This document shows positions 1 to 9,169 of a stretch of 64,000 nucleotides of DNA, in pieces. The stretch is from Bradyrhizobium ottawaense (GTDB lineage: Bacteria > Pseudomonadota > Alphaproteobacteria > Rhizobiales > Xanthobacteraceae). Location of the stretch: positions 6,583,001 through 6,647,000 of the forward strand of contig NZ_LT629693.1 in the NCBI RefSeq assembly GCF_900099825.1, given 5' to 3'. The notes below the pieces were generated by a model. The model ran no database searches. It saw only the letters and a program-made list of their open reading frames with translations, and was not told where the DNA came from. The position numbers and the translations under genes are program-made. Within the stretch, counting starts at the first letter, position 1; each line of letters begins with the position of its first letter.

Positions 1-653
1 TCCTTCAGCCCGACCGCGCCGCCCTCGTTGAGGGCAAATTCGGCGTCGATCAGGTCGCGGTGGTTTTTCAGCAGCCACTGGATGCCGAGCGCATCCTTGT
101 CGAGAATCTCTTCGTCGGTCTCCAGCGCCAGGATGATGTCGCGGTCCGGCTTGTAGCCTTCCTGCTTGTAGCGGATGAGATTGGCGACAAAGGACGCCGC
201 CATGTATTTGTCGTCGCCGCTGCCGCGCGCGTAGAAATAGCCGTCCTGCTCGACCAGCTTGAACGGATCGGTCGCCCAGTCCTCGCGGGGGGCCGGCACG
301 ACGTCGATATGGGCCACCAGCAGGATCGGCTTGCGCGCGCCGGATCCTTTCAGACGCGCGACCAGATTGCCCTTGCGCGGCGCCGGCGAGAACACCTGAA
401 CGTCGGCGTCCGGAAAGCCGCCGGCGCGCAGCCGTGCGGCCATGGCTTCGGCGGCCTTTGCGGTGTCGCCGGTCGCCGTCACGGTGTTGATCTCGATCAG
501 CTCCTTGTAGATGTCGAGCGCCCGCTGCTGGTTGGGGTTCAGGCTCTCGGCGGCGGCCGGGCTTGATATCGCCAGGGCTGCTGACATCAGCATCGCTGCT
601 GCCAGGTGAGGGGATTTGAAATTCGAACTCGTCAACAGGCGCATCGGTTTCAT
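1..653 (-). CDS. M20 family metallopeptidase, exported (3' part outside window)
   Basis: This is the last gene of the minus-strand amine-oxidase operon and it runs off the left edge, leaving about 217 codons. The N-terminus has a signal peptide (hydrophobic AAAMLMSAALAIS then AAAES), so the enzyme is probably periplasmic. Family hallmarks are visible: LLVAHIDVVPA (metal-ligand His and the following Asp), then YARGSGDDKYM with the bridging Asp region, and LALETDEEI with the catalytic Glu pair typical of M20 carboxypeptidases and deacylases. The start ATG lies only 3 bases after the ridA stop, so the two are probably co-translated. M20 enzymes cleave peptide or amide bonds with one or two zinc ions. 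The actual substrate cannot be read; by context it may be an N-acyl or dipeptide form of the amine handled upstream. Confidence 0.88.
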   Translation of the reverse strand, partial: MKPMRLLTSSNFKSPHLAAAMLMSAALAISSPAAAESLNPNQQRALDIYKELIEINTVTATGDTAKAAEAMAARLRAGGFPDADVQVFSPAPRKGNLVARLKGSGARKPILLVAHIDVVPAPREDWATDPFKLVEQDGYFYARGSGDDKYMAASFVANLIRYKQEGYKPDRDIILALETDEEILDKDALGIQWLLKNHRDLIDAEFALNEGGAVGLK

Positions 654-656
654 CCT

Positions 657-1142
657 CTATTTCGAGTCCTTGGCAGCCGTGACTTCAATCTCGACCAGAA
701 ATCCGGGATTGGCCAGCGCTGCGACGCCGACGACGGAGCGGACGGGAAGGTTGGGCTGAGCGCCGCCGAAAAACTGCGTGTAACCCTCCATGAAGGCCTT
801 GAAGTCCATCGGCGCCCGGGCGTCGTGCACCAGGAACACCTGCATCTTGACGACATCGGCCATGCCGAACCCCTGGCCCTCAAGGATCTGCTTGATCCGG
901 TTGAGCACGCCGACGGTCTGCGTTTTGGTGTCGCCATAAGCCTGCGGACTGGTGGCTTCGACATCCTTGTTGATGACGGGCGGCACCTGGCCGCTCACAT
1001 ACAAAGTGACGGCGTCACCGGAGACCTTCACCGCCTGGGCGATCGGGAACGTCGAATTCGGAATCGGGTACCGCACGACTTCGGCGTGGACGACGTTCGA
1101 GCCGAGCAGCAACGCGGTCAGCGCCAGCATTCCCTTTTTCAT
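657..1142 (-). CDS. Exported RidA (YjgF/YER057c/UK114) family protein
   Basis: 161 residues: a signal peptide (MKKGMLALTALLLGSNVVHA) followed by a complete RidA domain. RidA proteins hydrolyse reactive imine/enamine intermediates to ketones and ammonia. The substrate-binding Arg is present in the motif LPVRSVVGVAALANPG (equivalent to E. coli RidA Arg105), and the acidic residues follow in FLVEIEVTA. Most RidA proteins are cytosolic, so the leader is unusual and places imine hydrolysis in the periplasm. A Shine-Dalgarno-like GGGAGACGAAG precedes the ATG. The gene sits between a cytochrome c and an M20 peptidase in an operon headed by a flavin amine oxidase, whose primary product would be an imine, so the role inferred is clearing that imine. 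Confidence 0.9.
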   Translation of the reverse strand: MKKGMLALTALLLGSNVVHAEVVRYPIPNSTFPIAQAVKVSGDAVTLYVSGQVPPVINKDVEATSPQAYGDTKTQTVGVLNRIKQILEGQGFGMADVVKMQVFLVHDARAPMDFKAFMEGYTQFFGGAQPNLPVRSVVGVAALANPGFLVEIEVTAAKDSK

Positions 1143-1163
1143 CTTCGTCTCCCATGTGGCCGA

Positions 1164-1607
1164 TCAAGGCCTGATACGTTTGACGTCGTCGGCGGTGACG
1201 GCGTCGTTATACTGATTGCCGAAATGCGTGCGCAGATAGTTGACGACGGCGGCGACCTGGTCGTCGCTCATCATCGCGCCGACCGGCGGCATCGCCTTCT
1301 GGCCCCGGACGACGACGTAGACCGGATAACCGCCCGCCTCGAGATTGCTGTCTTTCGACAGCGAGGGATAGGTGCCCGCGCCGGCGGCGCCGTGACCGTC
1401 CGGCATGTGGCAACCCTGACAGGCGCTGGCGAACAGATCCTCTCCGGTCTGCTCGGTAAACCGGAAGCCGGTGCTCAGCGACGCCAGCGGCCGCGAACGC
1501 GCTTCTTCATCCGCATGCGCCGCTGATGACGCCAGCGACGTCACCATCAGGCCTGTGGCTGCTAGCAAGCGCTTCAATCTCGTTGGCTGGATCAGGCGGG
1601 AGGGCAT
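1164..1607 (-). CDS. Class I c-type cytochrome, exported
   Basis: 147 residues with a signal peptide (RLLAATGLMVTSLASSAAHA) and one haem-binding motif CQGCH at residues 63-67. A candidate distal haem ligand is Met106 in KAMPPVG. The C-terminus (DDQVAAVVNYLRTHFGN) is the usual terminal helix of small mono-haem cytochromes. The start at 1607 is chosen because a strong ribosome site (GGAGGTGAAGCG) precedes it; the reading frame stays open further upstream only as a shadow of the amine oxidase. The oxidase stop codon lies within this ribosome site, so translation is probably coupled. The cytochrome is the likely electron acceptor of the flavoenzyme encoded just upstream, as in bacterial nicotine oxidoreductase/CycN; that pairing is an inference. 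Confidence 0.92.
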   Translation of the reverse strand: MPSRLIQPTRLKRLLAATGLMVTSLASSAAHADEEARSRPLASLSTGFRFTEQTGEDLFASACQGCHMPDGHGAAGAGTYPSLSKDSNLEAGGYPVYVVVRGQKAMPPVGAMMSDDQVAAVVNYLRTHFGNQYNDAVTADDVKRIRP

Positions 1608-1611
1608 CGCT

Positions 1612-3210
1612 TCACCTCCGGACGACGCGTTCGTGCAGCCGCGTGATGGCGTCGAGCGACGACAAGATCGCGCCTTCCTGCCATGCCGGAATGTAGGAAG
1701 CGTGCTCGCCGGCCAGCACGATCCTGCCGTCGATCTGGCAGAGGTTGTCGTAGTGTTCGGCCCGCGCTTTCTCGGTCCAGCTTCCCGCGCACCCCAACGT
1801 GAAGGGAACCCGGTGCCAGGCCACGGCGATTCCGTTTTCGAATTCGGCGCGGTATTGCGGGTGAATGCGGGAGCCGAATTCGACGGCGCGCGCGATCCGG
1901 TCTGCCGGCGCCATCGAGGTGAATTCATAGGAATTGGCGCCCTCATAGACATAGGCGCCGAGCAGCACGCCGCGGCCGCTGCGATTGAATCCGCTGCTCG
2001 GATAGGAGATCTGCCGGATCGGCAAATCCGTGTAGCTGATGCCGCCGTAGATCGACTCATCCTCTTCCCAGAACCTGCGCTTGAATTGCAGACCGATCTT
2101 GACGGACGAGGAGTAGGGGACCGCATCGATCGCTGCCTTCATGCGCGGACCGACCTGGATATTGATCTGGCTCAGGATCGACAACGGAATCGTGCACACG
2201 CACCAATCCGCCGTCGCGGTCTGCTGCGCTGACGGCGCTTTTGAATTCACAAAATTGACGGTGACGCCGCCGTCGCTTTGTTGAATCCGGGTAACCTTTG
2301 CATCGAACTGAATGAGATCCCCGACCTCTCGCGCGAACGCCTTGCCGATCATGTCCATGCCGCCGACCGGCTGAAACATGGTGGTCTGAAATTCATGCAG
2401 AGAGAAATTTCGCAAGTAACCCCAAAGCCTGGATTTCAGGATATCCTGGAGCTTGATGACCTCGCCGGCGACCGGCGCCGCACCGAGCCCGCCGCCGGGA
2501 TCCTTGGCATAGCCGCGATAAGCCGCTGAAATCAGATTGGCCTGGTAGGCATAGTTCTTGTCCAGCGCGCCCCAGGACCGCAGCGCCTGCAGCAAGATCT
2601 CCTTGTCTTCAACCGTCACCGCTTCGTCGAGCTTGCCTTGCTGCGTCGTCTTGGCGAGCAGTTCCGACACATGGCCCTGAAAATCGGTCTTGATGTCGCG
2701 AATGCGCTGCGGCTTGCCCGCGAACGCCGTCGAGGCGTGGAGCAGGGCGTTGTGATTGAGCTGGATGAAGGGTTCGAGCGCGACGCCGAGCCGTTTGCAG
2801 TAATCCAGCAGAGCGCGGTGATGATACGGAATCCGCCATGGCCCCGGATTGAGATAGAGCCCGTCTTCGAAGCCGCAGGCCTGCGTTGCGCCGCCGAGTT
2901 CGGTGAAGCTGTCGCCACCGCGCAAGCTCCAGTTGCGACCACCCGGGCGGGTGTTGAACTCCAGCACCTGGACCTTGTAGCCGGCGGCGCGCAACTCGAG
3001 CGCGGCCGTCATGCCCGCCAGACCCGCGCCGAGCACCAGCACGGACGCGCCTTTGGTGTCGCCCGCGAGCTTGATCGGCCCTTTGTAGTTGGTTTCTGAT
3101 GCGAAGCCGAGGCTGGTCATCGCCTGGTACATCGCCGCACTGCCGGCGACCGACCCCACAAGCGACAGCAGATCGCGCCGGCTTACTGTCGTCTCGCTCT
3201 CGTTCGGCAT
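1612..3210 (-). CDS. Flavin-dependent amine oxidase/dehydrogenase with Tat-like leader
   Basis: 532 residues from the ATG at 3210. The N-terminus carries a twin-arginine-like signal (VSRRDLLSLVGSVAGSAA), so a folded FAD-loaded enzyme would be exported. The dinucleotide-binding motif VLVLGAGLAGMTAALE is at about residues 57-72 and is followed by the amine-oxidase sequence FNTRPGGRNWSLRGG. The C-terminal FAD motif is GRIVLAGEHASYIPAWQEGA. The family oxidises C-N bonds of primary or secondary amines to imines. The reading frame extends to 3291, but that start would place 27 extra residues before the Tat motif. First gene of a four-gene operon (oxidase, cytochrome c, RidA, M20 peptidase). Substrate unknown; the partner cytochrome suggests dehydrogenase rather than oxygen-using chemistry. 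Confidence 0.9.
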   Translation of the reverse strand: MPNESETTVSRRDLLSLVGSVAGSAAMYQAMTSLGFASETNYKGPIKLAGDTKGASVLVLGAGLAGMTAALELRAAGYKVQVLEFNTRPGGRNWSLRGGDSFTELGGATQACGFEDGLYLNPGPWRIPYHHRALLDYCKRLGVALEPFIQLNHNALLHASTAFAGKPQRIRDIKTDFQGHVSELLAKTTQQGKLDEAVTVEDKEILLQALRSWGALDKNYAYQANLISAAYRGYAKDPGGGLGAAPVAGEVIKLQDILKSRLWGYLRNFSLHEFQTTMFQPVGGMDMIGKAFAREVGDLIQFDAKVTRIQQSDGGVTVNFVNSKAPSAQQTATADWCVCTIPLSILSQINIQVGPRMKAAIDAVPYSSSVKIGLQFKRRFWEEDESIYGGISYTDLPIRQISYPSSGFNRSGRGVLLGAYVYEGANSYEFTSMAPADRIARAVEFGSRIHPQYRAEFENGIAVAWHRVPFTLGCAGSWTEKARAEHYDNLCQIDGRIVLAGEHASYIPAWQEGAILSSLDAITRLHERVVRR

Positions 3211-3336
3211 GGCCAGCCTGGTCTCGTGCAAAGCGCTCCCTGCCGGCGCTCTCCGGATTGAACAGATAGGAACTGGCTTGCGCCCGTGCAAACCGCCTGG
3301 CGACGTTTTCGGTGAACGATGGGGTTGCCAGAAATC

Positions 3337-3369
3337 AAAACGGAGGCCGTGAGGCCTCCGTTTCTTATT
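3337..3369 (-). terminator. Rho-independent terminator of the growth-pole protein gene
   Basis: Perfect 8-bp stem CGGAGGCC/GGCCTCCG with a GTGA loop at 3341-3360. On the minus strand it lies about 30 bases after the stop at 3389 and is followed by TTTTGATTT. The plus strand also shows a T-rich tail, so it may act in both directions. Confidence 0.8.
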
Positions 3370-3388
3370 CTGTCATCAGCCTGGAGCC

Positions 3389-6300
3389 TTATCCCAGCCG
3401 TCCCGCCGCATGCGCGAGCAGGGTGTAGACCAGGCCGGTCTCCGAGGTGAGGTGACCGCGCAGCGCCTGCGGGGCTCGATCTTCGCGCGCGACCTCGTCG
3501 AGCAAGCGCTCGAACTCGGCGATGTAGCGGTCGACCGTCTGCTTGAAGCCGCGGTCGGCGCGGTACTTGCGGGCGACTTCATCGAACGCCTTCTGGCCGG
3601 CCGGCGTGTAGAGCCGCTTGGAGAACGCCTTGCTCTCGCCGCGCTGATAGCGATCCCACATCTCGGCGGCGAGGTTGCGATCCATCAGCCGGCCGATGTC
3701 GAGTGACAGCGATTCCAGCGGATTGGCAGTTCCTTGACTTTGGCCGCCTTGCGCGCGCGGGCGCGGAGCCTGGCCGCCGGCGGCGCCCGCGTCGGTGCGG
3801 TTGAGGAGATCGGACAGCCATCCGTCGCGTCCGCCTTCCTGGCTCGCCGGCGAGACCGGCGGCGCTTCGGTACGGCGCGACGGCATGCCGAGATCCGGCG
3901 GCGGCAAGGTCGATGCACTGCCGGTATCGCGCATGCGGGCGTCGTTGCGGCCGCCGGCGACGGCCATCAGGGGCTCTTCCTGACGCTGCACGGTGGCGCG
4001 GCCCTGGGTCACGACGTCGAGGCCGCGGCCATGATGGGCGACGATCCGGTTCAGTTCGGCCAGCGCCTCGATCTGGTCGACGATCACCTTGCGCATCTGC
4101 GCGGTGTTGTCGGCGGCCTCCTGCGGCATTTCGAGCACGCCGCGACGCAGTTCTTTGCGCGTGGCTTCGAGCTCGTTGTGCATCTCGGCGGCCATCTGCT
4201 TCATGGCCTGCACCATCGTGCCGAACTTCTCGGTCGACTGCTTGAACATCGCGTCGGTTTCCGCAGCGCTCTGCTGATACAGCTCACCCATGGCGTCGAG
4301 GGTCTGATGCCGTTCGTTTTCGGCAGCAGCCCGCACCGCTTCGAACTGCCGGCTGATCGCAGCCGATCCCGCACCTGCGGTCTCGGCGACGACACGCGCG
4401 ATGTCGCGGGCGCGCTCTTCGGCGGCGGCCAGCGATTCGTCGAGCAGGCCGGTGAAGCGCGACAGCCGCTGATCGAGGTCGGTGGTGCGCAGGTCAATGG
4501 TGGTCACCAGCGACTCGAGCTGCGACTTGCGATCGGCGACGGAGGCGGTGGTCGAGCGGTTGGCCTGTTCGACCACAGCCGCGGCATCGACCAGCGCCTT
4601 GCCGTGCTGGTCGAACTCGCTCGACAGCGCGCCGAGGTTTTCCAGCGCCTTGGACGTCTTGGTGTTGAAGACGGTCAACTGGTCTTCCAGCGTCTGGGTG
4701 GCGACGCCGTTGCGCGAAGTGACGTCGTTCATGGCGGACACGAAGTCGGCCACGCGGGTCACCAGCGCGCGCTCCAGCGAGTTGAGGTTGTCGTGGGCGC
4801 CGGTCAGCACTTCCTGCAGCAGGATGTTGCCTTCACGCAGCCGCTCGAACAGCGCCACGGTGTCGGTGCGCAGGATCTTGCTGGTCTCCTGCATTTCGGT
4901 CACGGCCGCGATCGAAACCTGGCGCGACTGGTCGATCGCCGAACGCGACGACTGCTCGAGGTCCTTGAGCGACTTGGCTACCGCGCCGGTGGCGAGGTCG
5001 CCGGCCGACGTGATCGTGCGCGCGACTTCCGAGCCGTTGGTCGCTATCGACTGCGAGAACGCGTTGCCGCGGGTCTCGATCGACTTCAGGGCGTCCGCGG
5101 TGACGCGGTCGATGTCGGTCGTGAGCTGCGTGGTCTTGGCGGCGAGCGCCTCGACCAGCGAACCGCGGCGGCTGTCGACGATCTGCGCCAGACGATCGGT
5201 CTGCTGCTGAACGTAGGTGACGATTTCGTCGGTCTTGCCGGTCATCGTCGAGCCGAAATTGCTGCTGGCGGCGAGAACCGAACGCTCGAGATCGGCCGAG
5301 GTCGACTTGACCTTGGAACTGACCTCGTTCGAAGCGGCAATCAGCGCGCTCTGCGCGGTCTGCGCGGTGGTCTGGATATTGTCGGTGGTAGCAGCCGTGA
5401 CGTTGCCGAGCGAACGCTCGATATCGGTGGAGATTGCCTTGATCGTGTTCGCGGCTTCGGACGAAGTCGCGGCGAACGATGTCTGCGCTTCGCGTGCGCT
5501 GCCGAGGATGGAGGCCGCGGTGGCGGCGCCTACCGCACTCAGGGTGCGTTCGACGTCGATCGCCAGCGACTTGACGTGGTTGGCGGCTTCCGAAGATGCG
5601 GTGACCAGAGTGTTCTGGGCTTCGCGGGCGCCTGTCGTGATCGCTTCGGCGGTACCGTTGCCGGCCATCCACAGCGAGCGTTGAACCTCGGCTGCCAGGG
5701 ACTGGACCTGGTTGGTCGCATCCGCGGACGCAGTGACGAGGGTGTTCTGGGCCTCCCGCGCACCCGTCGTGATCGCTTCCGCGGTAGCGGTTCCGGCGAG
5801 CGACAGCGAACGCTGGACGTCGGCGGCCAGCGACTTGACCTGGCTTGCGGCGTCGGCGGAAGCGGTGACGAGGGTGTTCTGGGCTTCGCGCGCACCCGAG
5901 GTGATCGACTCCGCGGTAGCCGTTCCGGCCATCGACAGCGAACGCTGGACGTCGGCGGAGAGCGACTTGACCTGATCGGCGGCCAGCGACGAGGCGTCCA
6001 TCAGGGTGTTCTGGGCGTCGCGCGCGCCGGCGGTGATGGCTTCCGCCGTGGCGGTACCGGCGATCGAGAGCGACCGCTCGACGTCTGCGGCGAGCGACTT
6101 GACCTGATTGGCCGCGTCGGTGGAGGCGGCGACCAGCGTGGACTGCGCCTGGCGTGCGCCGGCGGTGACTGCCTCGGCGGTCGAGGTGCCCGCGATCGAC
6201 AGCGAGCGTTCGACGTCAGCGGCGAGCGACTTGACCTGGCTTGCCGCGTCGGAGGACGCCGTGACCAGCGTGGTCTGGGCCTCGCGGGCGCCGGAGAGAA

Positions 6301-8968
6301 CCGACGCAGCCGTGGCGCTGCCTGCGGCCGAGAGCGTACGCTCGACGTCGGCGGCCAGCGACTTGATCTGCGAGGCGGCTTCGGAGGAGGCCGACACCAG
6401 CGTGTTCTGGGCGTCGCGGGAGCTGGTCAGGATCGAGTTCGCAGCCCCGGTGCCGACAGCGGTGAGGGAGGCTTCGACTTCAGCCGACGTCAGCTTGAGC
6501 TGGGCGCCGACATCGGAGGAAACGGTCAGCAGCGCCTGCTGTGCGGCGCGTGCGCCGGTCTGGATGGTCTCCGAGGTGTTGACCACGAGGTTGGTGAGCG
6601 AGCGTTCGGCGTCCTCGACATGGGACTTGATGCCCGAGGACAGCAATTCCGCGCGCGCCATGAGGTCGTCGCTGGCCTGACGGCCACTGCTCTCGATACG
6701 GCCTGCGACAGCCTCGACGCGCGAGCCCAGCAGGTCTTCGAACTGCGCAACGCGGGTGTCGATGTCGGTCGCGATCGCGCCGACTCGGGTCTCGATGCCC
6801 TGGTGGATTTCCTGGAAACGGGCGGAGATGGTGTCGGTCAGGTGGGTGCTGCGGCCATCGACGGTTTCGATGACGTTGGTGATGCGATGATCGACCGCCG
6901 CAAGCGCCTGCGCCGTGCCGTCGGTCAGCGTGGAGGTGAGGAGGCCAAGCCGCGAGTCGATCGACTGGATCGCCTGCGCCGCGCCTTCGGTCAGCGACGT
7001 CGACAGCGTGCCGAGGCGGCCGTCGATGGTTTCGGTGACGGACTTCGCGCGGGTATCGAAGGTCTGTTCGAGCGATTTCAGGCGGCCATCGATGGTCTCG
7101 TCGAATGACTTGATCCGGGTCTCAAGCGAGCCATCGAGATGGTTGATCTTGCTGTCCAGCGAGCTGTTGAGATGGCTGATCTTGCCATCCAGCGAGCTGT
7201 CGAGGCTGGTGACGCGGCTGCCGAGCGTGGTTTCGAACTGCAGCAGGCGCTGATCCAGCGACGCGGTGATCTCGCCGCCGTTCGAGGACAGGCGGGTGTC
7301 GAAGGTGTCGACGTAGTTCTTCAGGCTGTCGCCGATCTCCTGCGTGCGCTGGCCCATGCGCTCGACGATCTCGCCGCCGAAGGTTTTGACGGTGCGATCG
7401 AATTCCGAGATGTGGCGGGTGATCAGCGCGCCGAGCGTGCCGCTGTCGCGGGCGAATTTTTCCGCCAGCTCGCCGCCCTGGTTCTTCACCAGTTCGTCGA
7501 AGGCGCTCATCTGCAGCGAGAGGCTGTCGTGCGCGGTTTCGGTCTGGCTGATCACCTTGGCGACCAGCGTGTTGACCGTGACATCCAGCGCGTCGCTGGC
7601 CTTGTCGCCCGAAGACATGATCTGGGTCGCGAGGCGATTGCCGGCGTCGTCGATCTTGCTGACGAGGTCGCCCGAGCGCAGCTCGAGCTCGAGCAGCAGG
7701 GAGTCGGAGGAATTCTTCAGGCTGTCGTGGACCTGTTCGGTGCGATCCGAAATGCCGTCGACGATGGTCGAGGAGCGCTGTTCGAATTCGCCGGTGATGC
7801 GGTCGATGCGCTCGTTCAGCATCTCGTGGACGCGGTCGGCCAGATCGACGAACTCGTCGTGGACGTGCCCGGTCTTGAAGTTGAGGCTGGTGGTCAGGCG
7901 CTCCGAGGCGTCGAGCACGGCGCGCGTGGTCTCGGCGCTGGCTTCCTCGAGGCGGTCGAGCAGGTCGCCGCCGCGTTCGCCAAGCGCCAGGATCATGTTG
8001 TCGCCGGCATGGCTCAAGGCGCCGGTGATGTGCTGGCCGCGCTCTTCAAGCGCGCCAGTGATGCTTTTCGCGACTTCGTCGACGCGGGAAGCGATCGCGT
8101 CCGAGATCAGCGCGATATCGTGGCGCAGGTCGATCTGCACGCCGGAAATGGCGCTGCGAACCTGCTCGGCCTGGCCGACCAGATTGTCGCGCTGATGGGC
8201 GATGTCCTGCAGCAGCGCGCGGATGCGCACTTCGTTATCGGTGTAGGCACGCTCGAGCGCCGAGACCTCGTTGGCGACCAGCGTTTCGAGTTCGCCGGCG
8301 CGCGCGATCGCGCGTTCGACGCCGTCGCCCATCGCAGCGACCTCGCGGCGGATCGCCTGACCGACGGTCACCATGGAATCGGCGGCCGCATTTTCCGGCT
8401 CGGAGAAGCGGATCGCGACCTGCGCCATCGACTGCGCGATCATGCGCATTTCCTGGCCGCGCCAAGCAAGGCTGGCGAGGAAGTAGAACAACAGTACCGG
8501 CGCAAAGAACAGCGCGGCAAGGCCGCCGAGGACCAGCACGCCGCCGCTCTGTCCGATCGCGGCCTGCAGCGAGGGCAGGAAGCTGACGGTCAGAAGCGCG
8601 GAGCCGACCAGCCAGACGGCGCCGAAGATGGTTGCAAGCGTATAGACGCTGCGGGCAGGGCGGCCCTTCTGGATCGCTTGCAGGATCTGTCCGATGGTTT
8701 CGCGATCGTCGTTGGCGGCGCGACGGGGACTGCGCGGCTCGTCGATCGGATCGAACACGGGACGATCCGCGCTCTGGCGCATATCGCGCGTGTCGTATGG
8801 TGTTTCGGAATAAGACGGTTCAGCGGAGGAAATGGTCGGCGGCGCCATGTCGTTGCCGATCGAATTTCGGCTGGTGTCGACGGTCGTATCGCTGATGTTC
8901 AACGCTTCCTGAATGGCGGAAAGCGCGACTTCAGTGGGATCTTTGACCTTCTTGGGAGTGTTCGCCAT
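3389..8968 (-). CDS. Giant membrane-anchored coiled-coil protein, GPR/RgsE (growth pole ring) type
   Basis: 1859 residues from the ATG at 8968 (MANTPKKVKDPTEVALSAIQ). Two transmembrane segments (about residues 109-131 and 143-168) follow a Pro/Asp-rich N-terminal region of about 105 residues. Almost all the rest is low-hydrophobicity helix predicted as coiled coil, with apolipoprotein-like repeats. Residues of about 780-1262 are roughly eleven tandem 44-residue units (4 x 11, hendecad). A more conserved C-terminal patch holds LYTPAGQKAFDEVARKYRAD and ends LLAHAAGRLG. Length, two N-terminal membrane helices and the apolipoprotein-like body match the Agrobacterium GPR and Sinorhizobium RgsE proteins that organise unipolar growth; orthology is inferred. 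Single-gene unit with its own terminator; a CtrA-type box lies about 190 bases upstream. An in-frame start at 9118 is possible but unlikely. Confidence 0.8.
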   Translation of the reverse strand: MANTPKKVKDPTEVALSAIQEALNISDTTVDTSRNSIGNDMAPPTISSAEPSYSETPYDTRDMRQSADRPVFDPIDEPRSPRRAANDDRETIGQILQAIQKGRPARSVYTLATIFGAVWLVGSALLTVSFLPSLQAAIGQSGGVLVLGGLAALFFAPVLLFYFLASLAWRGQEMRMIAQSMAQVAIRFSEPENAAADSMVTVGQAIRREVAAMGDGVERAIARAGELETLVANEVSALERAYTDNEVRIRALLQDIAHQRDNLVGQAEQVRSAISGVQIDLRHDIALISDAIASRVDEVAKSITGALEERGQHITGALSHAGDNMILALGERGGDLLDRLEEASAETTRAVLDASERLTTSLNFKTGHVHDEFVDLADRVHEMLNERIDRITGEFEQRSSTIVDGISDRTEQVHDSLKNSSDSLLLELELRSGDLVSKIDDAGNRLATQIMSSGDKASDALDVTVNTLVAKVISQTETAHDSLSLQMSAFDELVKNQGGELAEKFARDSGTLGALITRHISEFDRTVKTFGGEIVERMGQRTQEIGDSLKNYVDTFDTRLSSNGGEITASLDQRLLQFETTLGSRVTSLDSSLDGKISHLNSSLDSKINHLDGSLETRIKSFDETIDGRLKSLEQTFDTRAKSVTETIDGRLGTLSTSLTEGAAQAIQSIDSRLGLLTSTLTDGTAQALAAVDHRITNVIETVDGRSTHLTDTISARFQEIHQGIETRVGAIATDIDTRVAQFEDLLGSRVEAVAGRIESSGRQASDDLMARAELLSSGIKSHVEDAERSLTNLVVNTSETIQTGARAAQQALLTVSSDVGAQLKLTSAEVEASLTAVGTGAANSILTSSRDAQNTLVSASSEAASQIKSLAADVERTLSAAGSATAASVLSGAREAQTTLVTASSDAASQVKSLAADVERSLSIAGTSTAEAVTAGARQAQSTLVAASTDAANQVKSLAADVERSLSIAGTATAEAITAGARDAQNTLMDASSLAADQVKSLSADVQRSLSMAGTATAESITSGAREAQNTLVTASADAASQVKSLAADVQRSLSLAGTATAEAITTGAREAQNTLVTASADATNQVQSLAAEVQRSLWMAGNGTAEAITTGAREAQNTLVTASSEAANHVKSLAIDVERTLSAVGAATAASILGSAREAQTSFAATSSEAANTIKAISTDIERSLGNVTAATTDNIQTTAQTAQSALIAASNEVSSKVKSTSADLERSVLAASSNFGSTMTGKTDEIVTYVQQQTDRLAQIVDSRRGSLVEALAAKTTQLTTDIDRVTADALKSIETRGNAFSQSIATNGSEVARTITSAGDLATGAVAKSLKDLEQSSRSAIDQSRQVSIAAVTEMQETSKILRTDTVALFERLREGNILLQEVLTGAHDNLNSLERALVTRVADFVSAMNDVTSRNGVATQTLEDQLTVFNTKTSKALENLGALSSEFDQHGKALVDAAAVVEQANRSTTASVADRKSQLESLVTTIDLRTTDLDQRLSRFTGLLDESLAAAEERARDIARVVAETAGAGSAAISRQFEAVRAAAENERHQTLDAMGELYQQSAAETDAMFKQSTEKFGTMVQAMKQMAAEMHNELEATRKELRRGVLEMPQEAADNTAQMRKVIVDQIEALAELNRIVAHHGRGLDVVTQGRATVQRQEEPLMAVAGGRNDARMRDTGSASTLPPPDLGMPSRRTEAPPVSPASQEGGRDGWLSDLLNRTDAGAAGGQAPRPRAQGGQSQGTANPLESLSLDIGRLMDRNLAAEMWDRYQRGESKAFSKRLYTPAGQKAFDEVARKYRADRGFKQTVDRYIAEFERLLDEVAREDRAPQALRGHLTSETGLVYTLLAHAAGRLG
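5181..6632 (-). repeat. About eleven tandem 132-bp (44-codon) hendecad repeats
   Basis: Within the giant coiled-coil gene the protein repeats every 44 residues, with units beginning SLAADVERSLS and ending around SDAASQVK. The central units (about copies 2-7) are most alike; both ends are degenerate. 44 is four 11-residue hendecads, compatible with a continuous, slightly right-handed coiled coil. Confidence 0.8.
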
Positions 8969-9154
8969 GTTCAGTCCGAGCCCTCTTACTTTTTTGCGCA
9001 TCCAGCCGTTCTTGCTAACGTCCCCGCAAGCCCGATGCCGACGTCTTTGCCCCGCCGCGCAGCGCAAGCGCGCCCGTGCAGAAACCAGGGCCCGCTTGTC
9101 CGCTACATCCGCAAACATCCTATTGGGAGAGCGATACGAATGAAATGGCCGCGA

Positions 9155-9169
9155 TTAAGACATTCTTAA
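9155..9169. promoter_or_regulatory. Perfect CtrA-type box TTAA-N7-TTAA
   Basis: The sequence TTAAGACATTCTTAA matches the alphaproteobacterial CtrA consensus at all eight fixed positions. It lies in the divergent gap between the growth-pole coiled-coil gene and the Hpt gene and could control either one. Confidence 0.6.

Noticed and set aside
5181..6632. Regular 132-bp repeats as a possible CRISPR or satellite array
   Set aside because: The repeats are in frame and code for hendecad coiled coil without spacers; they belong to the giant protein.
3734..7108. An 1124-codon open frame on the plus strand, opposite the giant coiled-coil gene, and a second one at 7139-9169
   Set aside because: High-GC codon use leaves the antisense frame open for long stretches. 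The translations are Arg/Gly/His-rich with no family features, whereas the minus strand shows clear membrane helices and coiled-coil repeats.
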